Assembly (NCBI GenBank): GCA_034401795.1 | Contig: CM067374.1 | Span: 139,404,508 to 139,468,507 of the forward strand | DNA: 64,000 nucleotides | Direction of reading: 5' to 3' | From: Chaetoderma sp. LZ-2023a | Taxonomy: Eukaryota > Mollusca > Caudofoveata > Chaetodermatida > Chaetodermatidae | In this document: piece by piece, positions 36,836 through 46,779 of the stretch | Numbering within the stretch: position 1 is the first letter of the stretch | Layout of the letters: every line of letters starts with the position of its first letter | Position numbers and translations under genes: made by a program | The notes under the pieces: model-generated | The model's input: the letters and a program-made list of their open reading frames with translations, nothing else | Database searches by the model: none | Told to the model about the DNA's origin: nothing

Positions 36836-37046
36836 TAACCCTTTAATGGTCAAATTTGGTCAAAAAATTTTAATATCTGCCTATTTAATGTCTATTTACA
36901 GGCCAAGAGAATACAACTTTTGAAAATTTATCACTGGAATGACTGGCTCGGATATAAAGCCAGTCATTCCAGTGGTAAACTTTCAAAATTGTATTCTCAA
37001 GCCCATAACAGAGGCCGGTTTTGGCTGGCATGACCATTAAGGGGTT
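36836..37046. mobile_element. short element with HP2 palindrome and inverted TTAACCCTTTAATGGTC ends
   Basis: The left end GTTAACCCTTTAATGGTC and right end GACCATTAAGGGGTTAAAC are inverted copies. The HP2 palindrome (36890-37003) occupies the centre, with ACTGGAATGACTGGCT and its complement forming a perfect inner stem. This is the clearest example of the HP2-bearing element. It has no coding capacity. Confidence 0.75.
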
Positions 37047-37049
37047 AAA

Positions 37050-37930
37050 CAATTTTGGGGGGATTTCTGGAAACCCAAGATAGCTGCTGAAATAAATCCA
37101 CCAATCAGTTTTATGTATATTCTATTCGGATGCCTAACACTATAGCAGCCAAGTTTGATTGAAATCGGCCCAGTAGTAAAATGTATTAATTACTGATAAG
37201 TATTTTTTACCAAATTTCATTCCTAATTTCAGAAATCCAAAATGAGCACAAAAGATTTAACAACCAGATTCTGTATAAATGTCAAGAATCATACATGTCT
37301 CTCCAGGAGAATTTCGAAGCGGAGTAATCACCTGCTCTCCTGAATTTAAATCTAAACCAGTGAAGCGAGTAGTGTTAGTACTTACTCGCCTCTATATTCT
37401 ATCATCGTTACTAAACAATATAGGCAATCTATGAGATGTTCGCCTAGAATTAACGTTAGGCAAGAGGAGAGCAACCATTCGCCTCTCCATAAGTCATGAT
37501 CATATAATGTAGCATCTTAGAGGTAATTACATACAAGTCTTGTTGAAACATACTGTCATCTTTAAGACAAAAATGTGTTTTGAAAGATTTTTGAAATCCT
37601 AGATAGCCATTGTAAAAATCAACCAATCAAGTAATAGTTTGCATCAAAAAATTCCATGCGGTTTAAGGTCATGCCAGCCAAGCTTGGTTACAATTTGGTC
37701 ATTTTTAAGAAGATTTAATTATACGTTTTGAAAGATTAAAAAATATTATAGTAAAATCCAAGATGTCCAGGTCAAATCTTCAGGTGGCCATTGGAAAATT
37801 TACCAATCAAATTTCTGGATAAATTCTGGGAAGCCTACTATCATAGAGCTATCTAAGCACAATTTGATTAATATCGGTGGTTAATGGCCAGAAGTATTTT
37901 CATAAAAAGAATTATAGATGGGCAGGCGAC
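37050..37930. repeat. degenerate repeats with CCAAGATGGC and CCAATCA motifs
   Basis: Motif pairs occur near 37073, 37228, 37594 and 37757 with irregular spacing. They are related to the tandem arrays at 10.5 and 32.3 kb. Confidence 0.5.
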
Positions 37931-38319
37931 AGAGGCAAAGGTCACCATGGTATAAGCCCGCTTAGTCACTTGTCCCTTCAGAATGGGTGTGCTAAAAATT
38001 ACTGATCGAATTTGGATAACAGTTTAACACAATAAAGGCTGATACTGTGAAGAGAATTTTCAGATGTTGGCTGTGATCTGTCAACCAATTTGGCTCAAAT
38101 TTTAATAGGAAAGTTTGTAACCGTACATTAGGCTTCCACAACATGGCCATGTTTCATACGGAAAATCTGTCATTAGGTGGAGGGTGATCTTGCTCGCTCT
38201 GTAGTTAATATTTACCGGTAAGCAAATGTTTGCTTATCAGACCGAAAGTTCATGTTTCTTGTACAGCAATAACCGAATCAATATGGGGTTCTAGCATGCA
38301 TGATGGTCAAGAGATTAAT
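37931..38319. other. non-coding gap, nothing recognised
   Basis: No feature was identified on either strand. Confidence 0.4.
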
Positions 38320-38417
38320 TAATTTTTTTAAACTTATCACTGGACTGGATGACTTGATAATGGAGCCAGTCATTCTAGTGATAAATTTTCAAAAATATAA
38401 TTCTCATGACCTGCAGA
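38320..38417. repeat. HP2 foldback repeat
   Basis: TTTAAACTTATCACTGGACT opens and AGTCATTCTAGTGATAAATT closes the inner stem, with TCATGACCTGCAGATGAGC at the right edge. Confidence 0.7.
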
Positions 38418-38778
38418 TGAGCACGCAGTAAGGAGATATGCTGATTTTTGTTACCAAATTTAACCATTAAAGTGTTAAATATTCATATTCAGATCTCTCT
38501 TGACATAAACAAAACCTGTGTACTACAATCAATTCCGGAATTATAGTTTAATCCTCATCCCATAGGTGGTAATGCATTTGGTATCCAGAAGTGTATCTAC
38601 TACTGAGCTGATTTGGCTCAAATCTTAGCAACAAACAAAGGATCGTTCAGACTTTGGACGCGATCCGGCCACCCGTGAAAAATTCAGATGTACATGGCCT
38701 ACAAAACAAATAATGGCGTTACGGATATCCCAGAAGATACTGGTGTGATTTGGGTTAACACAGGTAGGTGTGTGTGTG

Positions 38779-38811
38779 GGGGGGGGGGTGGTGGTGGTGG
38801 AGTGATTGTAC
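38779..38811 (+). repeat. GT/G-run/GGT low-complexity tract
   Basis: A GT stretch runs into ten G and then TGGTGGTGGTGG. The tract has quadruplex-forming potential on the plus strand. Confidence 0.8.
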
Positions 38812-38925
38812 ACTAATTCCACTACTTTGTTTATGTTAAGGCCCATTTTCTAACTTCAATGAAACCTTCAGGGTCAGTGAGGTCACCTTTAAAAACGGCT
38901 TCTGCAGTGGTCTTGAGAAATGTCC

Positions 38926-39030
38926 ATTTGCAGACCAAGAAGGCTATTTTTGAAAATTTACCATTGGAACGACTGGATCGATAAACGAGCCGGTCATTCC
39001 AGTGGTAAAATTTCAAATATTAATCTCTTG
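38926..39030. repeat. HP2 foldback repeat
   Basis: CCATTTGCAGACCAAGAAGG opens the left arm. CATTGGAACGACTGGATCG pairs with CGAGCCGGTCATTCCAGTGG around a short loop. Confidence 0.8.
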
Positions 39031-39574
39031 CATCAGTAAATCGAAATTTAAAAGAAATTCAAGGGTTAAAGGGTGAGGAGACTGTATACAGTGGCTACTT
39101 GTTTGTGTTCCATAAGGTGGTCTCTTCATAGGCATATAATTTCCACTCTGTGATAATATTACTGATTAACTTGGAGGCATTTCAAAATTAAATGGAAATC
39201 TAAACTCAAACCATTCATCGATTCTAAACTCAACCATTCATCGAAGAGGCTAAGGGACCAGTTAGTGGTGGTCATTGTCTTTATCTATGCCTGCTCATTA
39301 AAAATGACAGATGCCAGTATAGACTGGCGGTATAACCTTTTTTATTTTGGCCTTAGAGAAGATGTGTGCAATATATCTGATATTATTTAAGTCCTCTATT
39401 TTTTCTTTTAAGAAATTTTAATTTATGACGGTAGTAATCATTACACTGCTCGGATAATTCTCATGCCGGTTTGTACATGTAGCAAAATAACCTAATGCAC
39501 ACCAAACATACACAACAGCATGATGTTTGAACAGTAACTAAATCAATATACATCATTATTATAGTTTTCTTACA
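39031..39574. other. non-coding gap, nothing recognised
   Basis: No coding or repeat structure was recognised apart from a short internal duplication (TAAACTCAAACCATTCATCG and TAAACTCAACCATTCATCG near 39201-39240). Confidence 0.4.
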
Positions 39575-39895
39575 ACACACCTTTCCAGTTTTAGCTATGC
39601 CCCACTCATCTCTAGCTAAGCTGCACCAACACAATGCTCGTGTGGGGATCGATCGATCCCTGCACTTCTTGACTATCAATTTCCAGAAAACTATTCAGGG
39701 ATGCTGTTGCATATTTTGAAACTAATGTGACTATTATTAAATAGCAAATACATACAATTCATGCAATGTGTCGGACTGTTAAACATTTAAATGGACTAAA
39801 TTGAGTCATTCTTGTTGTAATTGATTACGACGTCATACTATGCGTCACGTAGTTGATTATGATGTCATATGATGGATGGATAAATTGGAAATATC
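39575..39895. repeat. composite repeat with HP1 half and TGACGTCA-like sites (copy 3)
   Basis: GATCGATCGATCCCTGC, a left HP1 arm (39702-39735), TTAAATAGCAAATACATAC and ACGACGTCATACTATGCGTC appear in the same order as at 2735 and 4760. The right HP1 arm is lost. Confidence 0.55.
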
Positions 39896-40161
39896 CATTA
39901 CGCTTATGTGTGTGAACAAAAGTAAACCTCCATCAGCGTGCTAATGTCTATTTCCAGCATGCTAAACAGTTGACGATTGGTTTGGTCGAGTGAAATTAAT
40001 GAAAACGGGTGTTTTAGTAATTCAATTAATTATCTTCTAATAGGATTAATAAAATAATACTAATTGTTTGAACAATTACAATATGTAAATAAAAAATTTA
40101 TGATTATACCTTTATAACTTGAAAGCGAATTGACACCTCTGAGTGTAAAGGGTGTATGTCT

Positions 40162-40231
40162 AAAATGACCGCCAGCTAAAATGACCGCGCCCGGGACAAG
40201 AATGACCGCTATTATGGCGATAATGACCGCC
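40162..40231 (+). repeat. AATGACCGC-rich terminus, left side
   Basis: Four copies of AATGACCGC occur in 70 bp. AGCTAAAATGACCGCG and GGGACAAGAATGACCGCTAT match, in inverted orientation, the sequence at 46725-46779. See the finding on the 40.2-46.8 kb interval. Confidence 0.75.
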
Positions 40232-40529
40232 ACTGCGAATTTATATTTTGACTTCTATTACCCGTTAAAATATAGTGTATATAAATATAATATGTTTAAG
40301 CTTCAGTAAAAATAAACCTAAAGGCGTGGCTTGGTGCCAATGATATGTTCATGTCTCGCGATAGCGAGAAGTAAGGGTTTTTTTGGCTTGAAGTTACACA
40401 TCTTTTTTAGATTTCCTTCCGCGCTAGGGTACTGAAATTCAGCACGGTGTGTATCCATCCTCTATGTGTATTATTGGACGGTACGTTTTTCCCCATAGCG
40501 CCCCCTTAGGTTTTTCGCCCTTCAGCACC

Positions 40530-40566
40530 CCCACCCCACACCCACCCACCCCACACCCACCCTGTC
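40530..40566 (-). repeat. C-rich tract (G-rich on the minus strand)
   Basis: The plus strand alternates CACCC and CCACCCC, so the minus strand has repeated G runs with quadruplex potential. Confidence 0.7.
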
Positions 40567-40657
40567 CAAGTACCTTCATACGCCACTGAAATGGGAGTTT
40601 GTAACCAACGGTAATAATATGATAAACCCATCTGATGTCAACGCAAGAGCCATTTAA

Positions 40658-40868
40658 AGGTGCATATTCTGATACTTTTTAGCTGTGAATTTGAAAAAGG
40701 GACTCGTGTCTCTAATTAAATTTTTGCACCTTAAAAAAATTAAATTAATTTATACTTGACGAAATCATATGTTAAGATTTATTTCGTTTCTTTGCGTCTA
40801 AGTCCACAGTTTAAGCCTCCAAAACTACACAATTTTATTTTCAAGCATTCTGCTGTGAATATACACCT
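40658..40868. mobile_element. TTAA-flanked MITE, complete copy
   Basis: The 211-bp element has ends AGGTGCATATTC and GAATATACACCT (one mismatch) and exact TTAA duplications at 40654-40657 and 40869-40872. TTAA target duplication is typical of piggyBac-type transposases, so this may be a non-autonomous relative. It has no coding capacity. Confidence 0.85.
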
Positions 40869-41135
40869 TTAAAAATTATACAAAGCCAAGTACAGTGTGC
40901 GCGTGATATAGACATAAGCGGTCAGCGTTGCAGATCATCACTAGGGGGAGGGATGTTTATAATACTATTACATGAAAGCACCGAGTTATAAATTTTGATA
41001 TAAATATACTTTGAATTGTAAGCTCAACGAAACAGCTGAATGATAATTAACCCTTCATATGTTACATAACCAACGGAGGTATCTTTAAGGAAATAGAAAA
41101 AGTGAGGAAAAATTTCTTTTAGAACAATCCCCTTG
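40869..41135. other. short non-coding gap
   Basis: No feature was recognised. Confidence 0.35.
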
Positions 41136-41139
41136 TTAA

Positions 41140-41310
41140 AGTTGCATATTCACACTAAACTGCTTTAAAATAAATTTATTAAAATTGTAGACTTTTAGAG
41201 GATTAAATTGTGTGCCTATATGAATGAAACAAGATAAATCTTAACATATACGGTGATTTCATATAATCTTTTTAATTTGTGAAATTGAATTGGAGACACG
41301 CATACATATT
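41140..41310. mobile_element. TTAA-flanked MITE, left-part copy
   Basis: TTAA (41136-41139) precedes AGTTGCATATTCACAC. The interior GAAATTGAATTGGAGACACG matches the other copies. The right end is missing. Confidence 0.6.
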
Positions 41311-41946
41311 TCGCGAGAGTTGCCAGCAGTAACAATACCACAACATTGCATAATACTCTTAATAGCAGTAATGTGATATAACCACCATTGAAGCGAAGAG
41401 AATTATCATCCGGGTTACCCGTGATTGTTCAAATTGATTTAATAATGGTAACAAACATGATAACAACAAAGACGTCTGGCCATGTCTCTGGTTAAGGTGA
41501 CATGAAGAAATTCCGCGAAAACATGCTTGCAATAAACACCTGTAATCTAGATATCTATCCAGGTGAGACGCCTAATAACAGAGATACACAATATAGCTTG
41601 CGTGTCTGCAGAAGACATTGTTTGCCATCTAAGTTTAATTCCATCAAGGCGTGTTTGCAGCTAGTGTTATGTAATACTATGATCAAAGCCAATGTTAAAG
41701 ATCTCCCATTAAATAGAAACATGTTTGCACGAGATATGAGATGGTTGTTGATTTTTGTTCAATTTACCTAGCATGCAATACTAACCAGCGTGTATGAATC
41801 GTTGCAGTAATTGGACGCCATATTCTTTGCATCTATTGTCTGTAAAAGTCGGGAATTTTCAAAGAAAGGTCTCCACCTGGAAATTGTTATTTCCCCGACG
41901 AAACGCAATTTACTTCAATTTTAATCCAACATATACGAAAGCTCTA
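41311..41946. other. non-coding gap, nothing recognised
   Basis: Frames of 89 and 61 codons (41502 and 41794) have no recognisable domain or conservation signal. Confidence 0.4.
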
Positions 41947-42021
41947 GAAGATTTTGAGCTGATGCCGTTCTGGCCTTAGATAGCAACAGCTTCCAGGTAT
42001 TTTAATTTCAAAATATTCGAC
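41947..42021. repeat. HP1 foldback repeat, diverged copy
   Basis: GAAGATTTTGAGCTGATGCC opens and TTTAATTTCAAAATATTCGA closes; the central TAGATAGCAACAGCTTCCAG retains the right inner arm. Confidence 0.55.
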
Positions 42022-42228
42022 ATCATACAATGTTGTCATATCGGGTCTGTATAATATAGAGTTAGCATATATAATGGAGGGATCCGACCTAACACTCACG
42101 TATCCGACATAATAATCACACGCATCTCAAGTTAGCTGATGTCACTCTCACACTCATAATTTCACGTAGGCTACCTGGCTTCGTCATGAACATCGAATCG
42201 TTCGTCAAGTGTACGAATTGTATATATA

Positions 42229-43884
42229 CACCTGTGCAAAAGTTAAGCACCACCCTATTTTTACGCACATGCGAGGGTATATTCATGTGCTATGAAGAAA
42301 GCAATAGCATACACATTTATGTACCCATCCATCTTAGTGCAAGAGGTAATAATGCAACTAGAGGAATGCTGATTATGATGGTGGGGGAACACTGTATGTT
42401 TTTGTTTGAACTTGAAAACGAGGCCTGAATATGGCTACGTTGACACAACTGACAACTATTGCCCTACAGTTGACACACGTGGCTAGATTGTCATTAATGG
42501 TGTCTGAAAACGAAGTTTAACATCTGTGCACGAGTTTGAGACTGTCATTATTAATACCGGGTATATTCACCTTGTGCCTGGATGACGGCCTGGACACGAC
42601 GTCTCATGCTGGTCACCAACTGACTGATACGCCATTGTGGTATTCGTTGCCATTCAAGATGGAGTGCGTCTGTTAATTCCTGTAGGTTCTGCACAGGAGG
42701 ATCCCTCCTTCTCACCATGTTTCCCAGAATGTCCCAGATATGCTCAATAGGGTTCATGTCAGGGCTCCTTGCTGGCCATGGTAGGGTTTCGATGGCATTC
42801 TGGCGGAGGTATTCATGCACAGCTCTAGCACGATGTGGTCGGGCGTTGTCATCCATGAATATAGGGTGGGTTCCAGGTGCATGATTTACAAAATGAGGGA
42901 CCACAACTCTATCCAGTATGGAATCTTGATATCTTTGTCCATTTAGTGTTCCAGGTACAGTCAACAGATCCAGCTTACAATCAAATGAGATGCATCCCCA
43001 TAGCATAACGGAACCTCCACCAAATGGAACTTCTTCCATGATGTTACGTTGGTCGTACGCCGTGCGTCTGGACCTCCATACACGAGTTCGACCATCTGTG
43101 GCATGAAGCAGGAACCGACTTTCATCGGACCAGTGTACCCGTCTCCAGGATCTCATGTTCCAGTGTCTTCTTTCGTTGCACCACCTCAGACGCTCCTCTT
43201 TGTGGTGTGCAGTGAGGAGAGCACGTCTGACAGGTCTCCTAGCTTTCATGGCAGCAGCATACAGTCTCCTTTTGACGGTAGACATTGACACTCTATTGCG
43301 CGTTTCCCATTGCTGGCTGAGCACTCTGCTGTTGGTGAATGGAGATCTCCTAACAAGGCGTACTAGGGCTCGATCATCACGGGCAGTAGTCTTCTTCGGT
43401 CTTCCAGATCTAGGCCTGTCCTTCACCTCGTTAGTTTGCCCATGTTTTGCAATCAAACGACTAATTACTGTATGGTTAATGTTCAGCTGTCTGCCAATCT
43501 CTCTGCATGACATACCAGTGGTATGCATGCCTATGATTTGCCATTTCACACGATCACTTAACCTTCGTCTTGCCATAGCGGTTCACAATCAAGAGCTAAT
43601 TCTCTCTGTACAAATAAACCACGGTCATGAACACAAAATTCCTAATCTTGTCGCCTAAATCTGTATGTAATGTTCTACACCTCAAACTGGACTTTTACAT
43701 AACTGAACACGTGTGCTGTTTCCCGCCACGCACGGACATCAAGCGCGTGAAGTCATGCATGCATGTGCATTTCGTACTTGGAATTATGTCAGCTAACGCG
43801 GGGACAAAAAGTATGGCAGCCTAGTTGTACCATCATGTTTCTACGTTCTATTGTTTTTGCTGGTGCTTAACTTTTGCACAGGTG
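42229..43884 (-). mobile_element. Tc1-like transposon, copy 2 (structurally intact)
   Basis: The 1656-bp element has perfect CACCTGTGCAAAAGTTAAGC-type inverted ends and TA on both sides (42227-42228 and 43885-43886). It is inverted relative to copies 1 and 3. It is the only one of the three whose transposase frame is uninterrupted, so it could be autonomous. Confidence 0.96.
42551..43576 (-). CDS. Tc1-family transposase (intact)
   Basis: This 341-residue cut-and-paste transposase binds the element's inverted ends in the nucleus, cuts them out and inserts them at TA. Residues 1-60 form a helix-turn-helix region (SCREIGRQLNINHTVISRL), followed by the RSGRPKK linker (56-62) and a second helix-turn-helix to about residue 115. 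The catalytic domain has D151 (SDESRF), D243 (MDDNARPH) and E278 (MNPIEHIWD). Exactly 34 residues separate D243 from E278, the DD34E signature of Tc1. A glycine-rich box (PFGGGSVM, 184-191) is present. Length and start match the family and both other copies share this ATG. Compared with them it differs at a few residues (for example A109 for G and A119 for P), whose effect is unknown. Confidence 0.96.
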   Translation of the reverse strand: MARRRLSDRVKWQIIGMHTTGMSCREIGRQLNINHTVISRLIAKHGQTNEVKDRPRSGRPKKTTARDDRALVRLVRRSPFTNSRVLSQQWETRNRVSMSTVKRRLYAAAMKARRPVRRALLTAHHKEERLRWCNERRHWNMRSWRRVHWSDESRFLLHATDGRTRVWRSRRTAYDQRNIMEEVPFGGGSVMLWGCISFDCKLDLLTVPGTLNGQRYQDSILDRVVVPHFVNHAPGTHPIFMDDNARPHRARAVHEYLRQNAIETLPWPARSPDMNPIEHIWDILGNMVRRRDPPVQNLQELTDALHLEWQRIPQWRISQLVTSMRRRVQAVIQAQGEYTRY

Positions 43885-43908
43885 TATATGTTTGATCGAC
43901 CTACTAGA

Positions 43909-43978
43909 CTGTTAAGTATTGTAAAAGTAATTTGACTGGGCAGACTCAAGTCAAATTAGTTTCAAAATATTCACAGCT
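43909..43978. repeat. HP1 foldback repeat, centre deleted
   Basis: CTGTTAAGTATTGTAAAAGT then AATTTGACTGGG is followed closely by AGTCAAATTAGTTTCAAAAT. The inner stem seen in other copies is missing. Confidence 0.7.
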
Positions 43979-44158
43979 TACCTGTATAGTTACCTTGAAA
44001 ATTAGACTCTGGGAATTCAGGTTTAAAAGCGATTCCAATAAGCGTAAATAGCAACGGCTTTCAGCAACATTGTTTTCAAAATAGACATCCTTGAAGCGTT
44101 TTCAATAACGCTAATGGACCGATTTTCCGCACTTTGGTTGATGACTGTCTGTGTGTGT

Positions 44159-44180
44159 GGGGGGGGGGGGGGCGTGTGGG
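44159..44180 (+). repeat. G run
   Basis: A run of fourteen G follows a short GT repeat. Confidence 0.85.
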
Positions 44181-44511
44181 GCCCTAACTCGTATGTTAAT
44201 TTTGTGGTTAAAAACTAAAACGCAACAGCAACAGCTTTCGTCAACGTTATTTCCAAGATAGACACGTGGTTGACCTTACGCCGGCCCGGCGGAAGAAATA
44301 TATCAACAACACAACACGGGGACAAATGTGTCCTTTTATCCAGCATATAATTGTTAACTTTTATAGCATATAATCCTATGCCGTGCACCTGTAGTTTCCG
44401 AAATATTCATAGTAATAAGCATCGTAGGAGGGCTCAATCTAAAAATAGAGGCGTGATTTCGTGTCTTTATCACGCCGAATCTCGAATGTACGACTCTAAG
44501 TTGGATTACCG
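44181..44511. other. non-coding gap, nothing recognised
   Basis: No coding or repeat structure was recognised. Confidence 0.35.
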
Positions 44512-44590
44512 CGAAACTAATTTGACTGGGAGCGGTTGCTGTCAAAGGCAGCAACAGTAACCAGTGAAATTCGTTTCAAAATAGTCAATA
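44512..44590. repeat. HP1 foldback repeat
   Basis: ACTAATTTGACTGGGAGCGG opens the copy. The inner stem GGTTGCTG pairs with CAGCAACAG, and TTCGTTTCAAAATAGTCAAT closes it. Confidence 0.7.
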
Positions 44591-44810
44591 GGATAGCTGG
44601 ATAGCTACCACGAAATTGGAATTCTGGATTAAAATGATATAAATCGATCCCAACATGCGCTGAGTATTGGCGGGGGCCGGTTCCAACAGCTATAGGGGTC
44701 AGCGAAATAGGATTCAAAATGTTCAATGGTTTTCCAGTAGGCCTATATCTGTCTTGCTATATAGTGTTCTTGCTGTATGACGGCGCAACGAGCCGTGTAA
44801 CATGTTTTCG

Positions 44811-45050
44811 ATGATAAGATAAGATAAGATAAGATAAGAATCTTTATTTATCGAGGGTAAATCTTCAGAGCAATGCCCTGATCTCCCAGAGGCCCTCGCC
44901 AAATAACTATATGAACTAATTAGAATTATATTTACAAAATTTACAAATCATGCACAAAATATATACAAAACTATACATAATTGTTGCAATGAAAACATAT
45001 TTTCAACCATTTCAATATCAAATATCAAATGGCGGAAAGACGACAATAAT
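44811..45050 (-). mobile_element. 3' end of a LINE or LINE-related SINE (minus strand) with GATAA tail
   Basis: Five GATAA-type units (44811-44838) are followed by GAATCTTTATTTATCGAGGG and CTCCCAGAGGCCCTCGCC. On the minus strand this reads as an untranslated region ending in AATAAAGATTC plus a short tandem tail. That organisation is typical of CR1/L2-like element 3' ends. No coding part is attached. Confidence 0.6.
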
Positions 45051-45090
45051 AAGTATGTATTTGTAATTCTATGCTAATGTAATAAACATG

Positions 45091-45182
45091 CTGTTGAGTA
45101 TTTTGAAACTAATTTGACTGGGTGTCGTTTCTGCCTTAGGCAGATACAGCACTCAGACAAACTAGCTTCAAAATATTCAATA
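45091..45182. repeat. HP1 foldback repeat
   Basis: CTGTTGAGTATTTTGAAACT pairs with AGCTTCAAAATATTCAATAG, and TCTGCCTTAGGCAGA forms a perfect central hairpin. Confidence 0.82.
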
Positions 45183-45436
45183 GTTTATTTAGTTTTCTAT
45201 AAAATGATATCCAAAATCTTCGGAGATCGACCGATTCCAACACGAATGATGAGTAGGTGGAGCTTCGATAGAGATGGGCGGGGCATAGATAAACCCGGAG
45301 AAGTCCGTTAGTTTCGGGAGATTAATGAACACTGGGGCCCAGAAAGTTATTAGCCCTGGGCCCCGAGCAGGTTAAATTCGGCTCTTATGATCAGAAATGT
45401 AATCTTATTTATGATTCGTATTGATGTATTAAATAT
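45183..45436. other. short non-coding gap
   Basis: A GATCGACCGATTCC segment and a following GGTGGAGC...GGGGCATAG segment look like the inverted left part of the composite repeat found at 2735 and 39575. Confidence 0.4.
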
Positions 45437-45514
45437 TGTTGATTATTTTAAAACTAATCTGACTGTCATCGGCAGCTGGGACCGCAGTAGGTTCCAGCGA
45501 AATGCATTTCAAAT
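45437..45514. repeat. HP1 foldback repeat, diverged copy
   Basis: TGTTGATTATTTTAAAACTA opens and GTTCCAGCGAAATGCATTTC closes; the right outer arm is truncated. Confidence 0.55.
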
Positions 45515-45647
45515 TTCTATCTGTCTATATATATGGGCAATATTATTTCAATAAACTCATGCATAAGAAATATATGGTGTAGGTGTAACGTGTTTTCACG
45601 TGTCAAAATTTAGGATAAAAAACAACCATTTATTTAACAGGTAATAT

Positions 45648-45736
45648 GTGGCGAATATTTTGAACAAAATTTGACTAGGACTGGCAGACTGACAGCAATA
45701 TGTTCCAGTGAAATATGTTTCAAAATATTCAGCATT
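45648..45736. repeat. HP1 foldback repeat, diverged copy
   Basis: GTGGCGAATATTTTGAACAA opens and ATGTTTCAAAATATTCAGCA closes. The inner part carries TTGACTAGGAC and GTTCCAGTGAAAT. Confidence 0.65.
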
Positions 45737-46091
45737 GTGTATTTCAATCCTTCGCGGAAAGTACTGCATACTTATGCATAAAAGTTAGCTCCAATCTCAC
45801 GCTGAAAGTAGTTGCTGCCAGCATTAATTGGTTTAGGGATTTATTTGTATGAAGAAATTGTACACCTTTAACAATTTTGGCGTTAAAATCACAGTGTATG
45901 CATTGTTATCTCGCCCACCCAGTCCCCCTGCTTGCGCTAATTGCAGGAAACCATTAAAATGGTAGCCTATGTCCGCCTGAATACACATCTAAGACTAGAC
46001 ATATAATAAAACACAATGATGATTCCTCTGTCCAATGAACTATCAGTAACGATTGCAACGAATCAGAATGCGCATGTATTTGTGCGTCGTC

Positions 46092-46287
46092 TATCAGATT
46101 CAAGTAGCAGATCAGTCTGTAAAAAACTTTTGACCCTTACAGACGCAAACTTACTAGACTCAAAATTATCTCAAAATTTTCACAAATTTCTTTACGTGTA
46201 TCAGATTCAGGTAGCAGATCAGTCTGTAATACACTTTTGACCCTTACAGACTCAAAATTTTTCACAAATTTCTTTGCGTATTAGACA
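46092..46287 (+). repeat. 107-bp direct tandem duplication
   Basis: TATCAGATTCAAGTAGCAGA through CACAAATTTCTTTACGTG is repeated from 46199 with small deletions in the second unit. Confidence 0.88.
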
Positions 46288-46724
46288 TTCTTGTTTCAAA
46301 GATTTCCGTACCTCTTGAGAAACTCATTTGTAGTGAAAATAATTTTATTTATTTGCTAATTGATAATTTCAAAATTCAGCGTATCATACGCAAATATAAA
46401 TTGTTAAAATCTTATACTTTTAGAGGCTTCAATTGTAGCACTAAACTTCTTCTAAATATCTTTGAGCACTCTAGCATTATCTAGCAGACGTACAGTGTTC
46501 ACTTTTTAAATTGCTACTTCCGGAATTTTCGTTCCCTTCTTTAGGCACAGTCTACGCGACGGTACCTGAAAAAACCCCACACAAATTTTATATAAGTTAA
46601 ATTAGATAGGAACTCGTAGAAGGAAACATATAATATAATTTGTAACTTATATACGCATATAGAATATTCATTTGTAGCGGATAGTAGTTATTGTTAGGCT
46701 TATTAGGAATACCATAGGAATACT
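46288..46724. other. non-coding gap, nothing recognised
   Basis: It contains a fragment (TTGTTAAAATCTTATACTTTTAGAGG, split here as TTGTTAAAATC and TTTTAGAGG) resembling the TTAA MITE interior, and nothing else. Confidence 0.35.
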
Positions 46725-46779
46725 ATAGCGGTCATTTTCGTCCCTACCGCGGTCATTTTAGCTCGCGGTCATTATGGAC
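46725..46779 (-). repeat. AATGACCGC-rich terminus, right side
   Basis: On the minus strand this reads AATGACCGCGAGCTAAAATG followed by ACCGCGGTAGGGACGAAAAT and GACCGCTAT. It contains three AATGACCGC copies in the same order as the left terminus at 40162. Confidence 0.75.
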
